DNA of 64,000 bases from Pyxidicoccus caerfyrddinensis (GTDB lineage: Bacteria; Myxococcota; Myxococcia; Myxococcales; Myxococcaceae). The stretch spans positions 110,683-174,682 of the forward strand of contig NZ_JAAIYA010000029.1 of assembly GCF_010894405.1 (NCBI RefSeq). Direction: 5' to 3'. A model generated the notes under the pieces. It ran no database searches. It was not told the DNA's origin and saw only the letters and a list, made by a program, of their open reading frames with translations. Shown here piece after piece: positions 59,294 to 64,000 of this stretch. The position numbers and the translations under genes were made by a program. Each line of letters opens with the position of its first letter. Position 1 is the first letter of the stretch.

Positions 59294-59403
59294 ACCCCCC
59301 GAATCATCGTCAGGAGCCACCGTCCCGTGCTCGCTGGAGCTCCCGGGCACGCCACGGGTATGTCTGGCCTCCAGCGCACGCAGGGCCCAGGAAGGTTGAC
59401 CGA

Positions 59404-60180
59404 ATGGACACGGAGCTGAAGGGCAGGGGCGTTCTTGTCACGGGCGGAGCGGGGGGCATTGGCACGGCGCTGACCCGCGCCTTCCACGAGGAGGGCGCGA
59501 AGGTGGCGGTGCACTACCACTCCAACGCGAAGGGGGCGGAGGCGCTGGCGCGCGAGGTGGGCGGCGCGGCGGTGCGGGCGGACCTGACGGTGGAGGCGGA
59601 CGTGGACGCGCTGGTGCCCGCGGCGGTGTCCGCGCTGGGGCGGCTGGACGTGCTGGTGTGCAACGCGGGCGTATGGCCAAGGCCCGACGAGCCGGTGTGG
59701 CAGATGTCGCTGGAGCGCTGGCGCCGCACGCTGGCGGAGAACCTGGACAGCGTGTTCCTGAGCTGCCGCGCCTTCCTGCGGCACGTGGCCACCACGGGCA
59801 CGGGCAACATCGTCATCATCAGCTCCACGGCGGGGCTGTTCGGCGAGGCGGGGCACTCGGACTACGCGGCCGCGAAGGGCGCGCTGGCGGGCGGCTTCGT
59901 GAAGAGCCTGAAGAACGAATTGGGGCGCATCGCTCCGCTGGGACGCGTCAACGTGGTGTGCCCGGGATGGACGGCGGTGGAGCGGCACGGCGACAAGATG
60001 AACGACCCGGCGTTCGTGAAGCGGGTGACGCGCACCATGCCGCTGCGCAAGGTCGGTCAGCCGGAGGACGTGGCGCGCGTCGTGGTGTCGCTCGCCTCTG
60101 ACCGCATCTCCGGCCACGTCACGGGCGAGGTCATCACCGTGGCCGGTGGCATGGAAGGACGGGTGCTGCATGACACTTGA
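59404..60180 (+). CDS. Short-chain dehydrogenase/reductase
   Basis: The 258-residue classical SDR has cofactor motif TGGAGGIG (residues ~14-21), NAG (~90), the catalytic Ser in IISSTAG and Tyr/Lys in YAAAK. The final strand region is PGWTAVERH. FabG-like in general form. The substrate is unknown. It overlaps the methyltransferase gene by 11 bases, so the two are a coupled pair separate from, or downstream of, the kam genes. Confidence 0.9.
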   Translation: MDTELKGRGVLVTGGAGGIGTALTRAFHEEGAKVAVHYHSNAKGAEALAREVGGAAVRADLTVEADVDALVPAAVSALGRLDVLVCNAGVWPRPDEPVWQMSLERWRRTLAENLDSVFLSCRAFLRHVATTGTGNIVIISSTAGLFGEAGHSDYAAAKGALAGGFVKSLKNELGRIAPLGRVNVVCPGWTAVERHGDKMNDPAFVKRVTRTMPLRKVGQPEDVARVVVSLASDRISGHVTGEVITVAGGMEGRVLHDT

Positions 60181-60955
60181 CGTCGACGTGAGGCAGTACA
60201 ATCGCGAGGCGTGGAACCGGCAGGTGGCGAAGGGTGACCGGTGGACGGTACCGGTGGGCCCGGAAGTCATCGCCGCCGCGCGGCGCGGGGAGTGGAGCGT
60301 GGTGCTCACCCCCAACAAGCCCGTGCCTCGCGCGTGGTTCGGGGACCTGAAGGGCCGGGACGTGCTGTGCCTGGCGGGCGCGGGGGGGCAGCAGGCGCCG
60401 GTGTTCGCCGCGGCCGGGGCGCGGGTGACGGTGCTGGACAACTCGCCGGCGCAGCTCGGGCAGGACCGTCTGGTGGCCGAGCGCGACGGCCTGGAAGTGC
60501 GACTGGTGGAGGGCGACATGCGCGACCTCTCCGCCTTCGCGGAGGGCAGCTTCGACCTCGTCTTCCACCCGTGCTCCAACTGCTTCGTGGACGCCATCCG
60601 TCCCGTGTGGCGCGAGGCGTACCGCGTGCTGCGCCCTGGGGGCGTGCTCCTGTCCGGCATCTGCAATCCGGTCATCTACCTGATTGACCCGGCGCTGGAG
60701 CAGCAGGGCGTCATGCAACTCAAGTACAAGATGCCCTACTCGGACTTCACCAGCCTCACGGACGAGGAGCGTGCCCGGTACAAGGACGAGCCGCTGGTCT
60801 TCGCGCACTCGCTGGAGGACCAGCTCGGCGGTCAGACGGACGCGGGCTTCGCCATCACCGGCTTCTTCGAGGACACCCACGTCCCCGGGGACAGGCTGTC
60901 CGAGTACCTCTCCGGCTTCATCGCCACGCGCGCGGTGAAGCTCGCGACGCGGTAG
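60170..60955 (+). CDS. SAM-dependent class I methyltransferase
   Basis: The 261-residue protein has an N-terminal helix (YNREAWNRQVAKGDRW). The SAM-binding Rossmann core has VLCLAGAGGQQAPVFAAAGARVTVLDNS and VEGDMRDLSAF, followed by FDLVFHPCSNCFVD. The substrate is unknown. The start overlaps the SDR stop by 11 bases. A strong terminator follows. Confidence 0.87.
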   Translation: MTLDVDVRQYNREAWNRQVAKGDRWTVPVGPEVIAAARRGEWSVVLTPNKPVPRAWFGDLKGRDVLCLAGAGGQQAPVFAAAGARVTVLDNSPAQLGQDRLVAERDGLEVRLVEGDMRDLSAFAEGSFDLVFHPCSNCFVDAIRPVWREAYRVLRPGGVLLSGICNPVIYLIDPALEQQGVMQLKYKMPYSDFTSLTDEERARYKDEPLVFAHSLEDQLGGQTDAGFAITGFFEDTHVPGDRLSEYLSGFIATRAVKLATR

Positions 60956-60969
60956 GACGTAGGGCAGGA

Positions 60970-61003
60970 GGACGGGCTCCGGCGGCACTCGCGGAGCCCG
61001 TCC
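60970..61003 (+). terminator. Rho-independent terminator of the SDR-methyltransferase pair
   Basis: GGACGGGCTCCG (60970-60981) and CGGAGCCCGTCC (60992-61003) form a perfect 12-bp stem, 10-base loop, followed by TTT. It lies 14 bases after the methyltransferase stop. Confidence 0.75.
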
Positions 61004-61029
61004 TTTCGGCATGGCTGAGAGGGGGATTT

Positions 61030-61055
61030 AACCTTTTGCCGGGCGCGGGGTTCTT
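61030..61055 (+). promoter_or_regulatory. Possible ECF-type promoter of the small His-rich secreted protein
   Basis: AACC (61030-61033, in TTTAACCTTTT) and TCTT (61052-61055) are separated by 18 bases and lie 65 bases before the ATG at 61120. The AAC/TCT-like pair resembles RpoE-type extracytoplasmic sigma promoters, with a spacer slightly long. Weak evidence. Confidence 0.3.
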
Positions 61056-61119
61056 ACAGGCAGGAGACGACGGGAAGCCCAAGTCCTGGCGTCGTCGTGA
61101 ACCCGAGGAGAACCCCATC

Positions 61120-61530
61120 ATGCGTCTGACGTCTGCCCTGCGGTCCGCTGTCGTTGCGTCGCTGCTGTTCGCCGTCCCGGTGCTGGCCGCCGAGTCCACG
61201 CCCACGCAGGCCCCCGCGCCCACCACGGCGCAGGGCACCCACGAGGGCAGGGGACACAGGCACCACAAGCACGGGGGGCGGTTCTTCCACCTGGAGAAGC
61301 GGCTGGACCAGGCGGTGGCCGAGGGGCGCCTCACCCAGGCCCAGGCCGACCAGTTCAAGACCGAGGGCAAGCAGCTGCGCGAGGAGATGAAGGCCCAGCG
61401 CGAGGCGGCGGGTGGTCAGCTCTCCGACGAGCAGCGCATGCAGATGAAGGACAAGATGAAGGCCTTCAAGGAGAAGGTGAAGAGCGTCGTCAAGCCGAAG
61501 GACGGCCAGCCGGCGCAGCCGAAGCAGTAG
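61120..61530 (+). CDS. Small secreted His-rich helical protein
   Basis: The 136-residue protein has a signal peptide (~1-25, LLFAVPVLAA). A short His/Lys/Gly run follows (GRGHRHHKHGGRFFH). Long charged helices come next (LEKRLDQAVAEGRLTQAQADQFKTEGKQLREEMKAQREAA, EQRMQMKDKMKAFKEKVK). The composition resembles the Spy/CpxP-type periplasmic chaperones or metal-binding small proteins, but no LTxxQ motif is clear. GAGGAGAA precedes the ATG at 61120. Confidence 0.7.
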   Translation: MRLTSALRSAVVASLLFAVPVLAAESTPTQAPAPTTAQGTHEGRGHRHHKHGGRFFHLEKRLDQAVAEGRLTQAQADQFKTEGKQLREEMKAQREAAGGQLSDEQRMQMKDKMKAFKEKVKSVVKPKDGQPAQPKQ

Positions 61531-61538
61531 CTCCGGCG

Positions 61539-61578
61539 CGCTCCGAGCCTGACGGGAGCGTCACCCGGGCTCGGAGCG
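61539..61578. terminator. Bidirectional hairpin between convergent genes
   Basis: CGCTCCGAGCC (61539-61549) pairs with GGCTCGGAGCG (61568-61578) around an 18-base loop. The right arm lies inside the last codons of the convergent minus-strand gene. Confidence 0.55.
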
Positions 61579-62169
61579 GTAGGGCGCGTGGGAGTAATAC
61601 TTCGGCCGCGCGTCGAGCCGCACGTGCAGCCAGGGCACCGCGAGCCCGGACGTGCTGACCCACACGGGTACGGAGCGGCTCGCCCACCAGGCTTCGACCT
61701 CGCTTCCGACAGCGCTCCACAGCGCCCGCGTCTGCGCCTCTGGAGCCTCGCGCACGAAACGGGCGAGGTGGGCATAGGCCTGGCGGGGGCCCAGCTCACA
61801 CGGCACCACCAGGCGCGCATCTCCGCCCAGGTTGCCGAAGCAGCGCACCGGTGCGGGCCCCGGCGTCAGGTATGTGGCGAAGGACTCGGGTCCGGCGACC
61901 ACCGTGCGCAGCGCGGACGCGTCGACCAGGACCATCTCGAAGGCCCGCTCGCGAGTCGCCGCGGAGACCGCGGGCGTCTCCCAGAAGAACGCCGCGAGAG
62001 GGCTCTCCGCGAGCGTCCGGGTGAGGAGGTCGCCTGCCCCGGTGGACTCGCGGAGCAGCGCGGCGAACCTGCTCCAGGACACCTGCGTCCCGCCCTCCAT
62101 GAGCCGATAGCGCGTGGTTCGCGCGTCCAGAGTCTCACGCTGGAACGAGAGGCCTTGGGGCGTCGCCAT
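61561..62169 (-). CDS. DUF6940-like hypothetical protein
   Basis: The 202-residue soluble protein resembles the DUF6940 family: VSWSRFAALL, AAFFWETPAVS, FEMVLVDASAL, FGNLGGDARLVVPCE and a C-terminal STSGLAVPWLHVRLDARPKYYSH. The aromatic and His-rich C-terminus is the most typical feature. The biochemical role of the family is unknown. It lies 24 bases downstream of the ChaN-like gene on the same strand, so probably co-transcribed. Confidence 0.65.
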   Translation of the reverse strand: MATPQGLSFQRETLDARTTRYRLMEGGTQVSWSRFAALLRESTGAGDLLTRTLAESPLAAFFWETPAVSAATRERAFEMVLVDASALRTVVAGPESFATYLTPGPAPVRCFGNLGGDARLVVPCELGPRQAYAHLARFVREAPEAQTRALWSAVGSEVEAWWASRSVPVWVSTSGLAVPWLHVRLDARPKYYSHAPYRSEPG

Positions 62170-62193
62170 ACTCGTGGCCCTCGATGGCGCGGC

Positions 62194-63750
62194 TCAGGCG
62201 CCCAGGCGCCCGGTCCACGCGAAGTAGGCGCCGCGCGGGTCCTCGAACGGGTCGCGGAAGAGCGCCTGCACCTCGGCCTTCGCCACGCTGCCCGCGTCGA
62301 AGGCCTGGTAGAGCCTGTCGCCCAGCAGGTAGCCCAGTGCGTGGCTGACGCCGTGGAAGAGCCGGTCCTTGCGCAGGGGGAGGAGCTTCACGGCCTCCTC
62401 GGGCCCTTCCGTCTCCGCGGCCTTGTGCGCGAGCACGAAGGCGGCAATCTGCCGGTCCACGCCCCGGCCCTCGCCGAAGCGCTTCGCCCACTCGGCCAGC
62501 CCCGGACACGTGCGCCGCGGGTTGACGAGCTTGGAGCCGAAGAAGCCGAGCGCCTCTTCCAGACAGCGCGCGTAGAAGGCCTCGGACGCGCGGCGCGGCG
62601 CCTCCATGGCGTCTCCCACCGCGCAGTGCCGGACGAAGTGCGCCGCCTCCTCCGCCGCGTGGTTCAGCGACATGGACGCGAGGTACGCCGTGCGTGCCCG
62701 GGGGATGTAGCCGCTCTCGCGCGACAGGATGTGCCGCCGCAGCTGCGCCAGCTCCGAGTGCGTGAAGCGCCCGCGCCGCTGGATGCGCGCCAGCACGTCG
62801 CCGTCCGCCGCCGTCGCCACGTCCACCGAGTCCAGCGCCCGCACCACGGGCACACCGGCCAGCCGGCCGATGAGCTCCGACATCTCCCGGAACCGCTCCG
62901 CGGCGCTTCGGTCCATCAGCGGCGCGTCGCCGGCCTCCGCCTCCAGGTAGTCCAGGAAGCTCTGCTGGCACACGACGGGGGAGGCGTTGAGCAGGCACAG
63001 CGCGCCGTCCGCCAGCTCCACCGCCTCGGCCGCGCCCACGCGCCCCTCGCGCGCCAGCCGCCACCAGACGCCTTCCGCGTTCTGGTACACGACGAGCCCC
63101 CGCCGCGGGTCCGCGCCGAGCGCGCGCTCCACCTGCGCCGGCAGATGGCAGGGCGCCACGTGGTACTGGCCCACCAGCACCATGACCAGCGGACGGTCCT
63201 CGGCACGGGCCGCGCGAGCGATGCGCTCAGCGGCATACGCGTCCCGCAGCGCCAGCGAGCGCTCGCCCTGCGCACGCCGGTCGATGCCCACCACCTCCAG
63301 CCGGTGCCGCCGCGCGAAGGCGAGCACCGCGCGCGTGCCCACGGCGGAGCCGAAGCCGTTGCCGCTCGCGAGAAGCCCCAGCCGCTCCTGCAGAGCGCGC
63401 TCCGGCAGCCGGCCCGCGCGCCACGCGTCCAGCGCGGCCTGGTGGCGGCCCTCCACGCACTCGAGCGCGAGGACGACGCGGCGGCCCGAGGCGAGTGCGC
63501 GCTCCACCAGCGTCAGGTACGTCTGCTGCGCGAGCGGGAGCGTGTGGTAGTCGCCCACGTACACCACGTCCGCGGCCTGCACCTGCTGGTGCACGGACGG
63601 CAGCGTGACGATGTTCCGGTAGCCGGCGGTGCGCCGCCGGTAGCGCGCCTCATAGGCGCGGAAGGCTTCGGTCTGACCGTCCACCACACGGGCGAGCTGC
63701 GCCCTCTGGCGGCGGAACAGTGCGAGGTGCAAGGCCAGCGAGTCGCGCAT
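62194..63750 (-). CDS. ChaN/Tiki-like haem-binding-uptake-family protein
   Basis: The 518-residue protein has a ChaN-like domain in its first ~260 residues, with ADVVYVGDYHTLPLAQQTYL, LALECVEGRHQAALDAW and VMVLVGQYHVAPCHLP, the conserved His-containing segments. The C-terminal ~250 residues are helical with no recognised domain. No signal peptide, unlike ChaN lipoproteins, so a cytoplasmic role is likely. ATG at 63750 (MRDSLALHL) is preferred over an upstream start because GAGGGAT lies nearby. Confidence 0.75.
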   Translation of the reverse strand: MRDSLALHLALFRRQRAQLARVVDGQTEAFRAYEARYRRRTAGYRNIVTLPSVHQQVQAADVVYVGDYHTLPLAQQTYLTLVERALASGRRVVLALECVEGRHQAALDAWRAGRLPERALQERLGLLASGNGFGSAVGTRAVLAFARRHRLEVVGIDRRAQGERSLALRDAYAAERIARAARAEDRPLVMVLVGQYHVAPCHLPAQVERALGADPRRGLVVYQNAEGVWWRLAREGRVGAAEAVELADGALCLLNASPVVCQQSFLDYLEAEAGDAPLMDRSAAERFREMSELIGRLAGVPVVRALDSVDVATAADGDVLARIQRRGRFTHSELAQLRRHILSRESGYIPRARTAYLASMSLNHAAEEAAHFVRHCAVGDAMEAPRRASEAFYARCLEEALGFFGSKLVNPRRTCPGLAEWAKRFGEGRGVDRQIAAFVLAHKAAETEGPEEAVKLLPLRKDRLFHGVSHALGYLLGDRLYQAFDAGSVAKAEVQALFRDPFEDPRGAYFAWTGRLGA

Positions 63751-63855
63751 GGAGTGCGCAGATCCCTCGCACGGCACTGAAGGCCCGGCAAAAAAACTAC
63801 ACCGGCAAATATGGCCTGAGCCCCGGGTGTTGCCCTTCTGAGAGGGGATACCGCC

Positions 63856-64000
63856 ATGGCTCGAACGACTGCTCGCCCCGTTGCAACCCGTGAGGTGAGG
63901 GTCGACAGCGAGCGCCGGCGCTGCGAGGCGTGCGGCACGCGGACGCGTGCGGATTGGCGCTCGCGGCGCTGCGTGACGACGCTCACCGGCTGCGTGGGGC
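63856..64000 (+). CDS. 5' end of a Cys-containing gene, possibly a transposase
   Basis: ATG at 63856 with AGAGGGGA upstream opens a frame that runs off the window. The 48 visible residues have C-x2-C (CEAC, residues 23-26) followed by WRSRRCVTTLTGCVG. A Cys pair next to RxxxTLxG is seen at the N-terminus of ISKra4-type and related transposases. The family call is tentative because only a fragment is visible. Confidence 0.4.
   Translation, partial: MARTTARPVATREVRVDSERRRCEACGTRTRADWRSRRCVTTLTGCVG

Overview
The window looks like a chromosome segment from a myxobacterium (Myxococcus, Corallococcus or Pyxidicoccus type). Most of it is very GC-rich, genes are packed on both strands, and short start/stop overlaps are common. 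It encodes several Ser/Thr protein kinases and kinase relatives, a DUF2381 protein (a family described from Myxococcus), a poly-HAMP hybrid histidine kinase, and FHA and PP2C proteins. No phage structural genes, CRISPR array or rRNA are visible; there is one tRNA.

1-12.2 kb is core and signalling DNA: a GAF-like gene end, a poly-HAMP hybrid kinase, a PEGA-domain pseudokinase behind an HtrA protease, a response regulator fused to a kinase-like ATPase that lacks its phospho-acceptor His, an agmatinase-family enzyme, a quinone oxidoreductase, yacG with a CpsB-type PHP phosphatase, an LPG-synthase-type membrane protein, a BamE-like lipoprotein, and a ribbon-helix-helix protein overlapped by a 56-residue micro-gene. 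12.4-22.7 kb is a surface or metal-related set: TonB-dependent receptor, Cys-rich lipoprotein, His-rich outer-membrane protein, a beta-propeller/di-haem protein, and a MalT-like LuxR regulator.

22.75-31.63 kb is bounded by an exact 33-bp direct repeat. One copy is the 3' end and terminator of tRNA-Met; the other lies about 8.8 kb away. The interval reads as a decayed genomic island. It holds two IS transposase remnants, an OLD-like ATPase/TOPRIM protein, a HEPN-motif protein (both visibly lower in GC), a DUF2381 plus Ser/Thr kinase operon, a pseudokinase, dispersed 19-27-bp repeats, and a helix-turn-helix gene cut by an amber codon. No integrase was recognised. The ATPase/HEPN pair is the best candidate here for an undescribed defence-type module.

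32-39 kb is a universal stress protein followed by a complete Mrp-type cation/proton antiporter operon (A-B fused, then C, D, E, F, G) with overlapping genes. 39-50.6 kb has a DUF4349 lipoprotein, small hypotheticals, an FHA protein next to a PP2C/cyclic-nucleotide-binding fusion, a heptad-repeat coiled-coil protein, a large carboxypeptidase-regulatory-repeat protein, coaBC, a thioesterase, a family-4-type uracil-DNA glycosylase and an esterase.

51.6-59.3 kb encodes the 3,5-diaminohexanoate route of lysine degradation. kdd stands apart. kamD, a secreted protein gene, kamE, kal and kce follow one another tightly. A periplasmic catalase/ankyrin pair is transcribed the other way between kdd and kamD. 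Together the kam enzymes would turn beta-lysine into acetoacetate and crotonyl-CoA. The window ends with an SDR, a methyltransferase, a small His-rich secreted protein, a DUF6940-like protein, a ChaN-like protein and the start of a Cys-containing, possibly transposase, gene.
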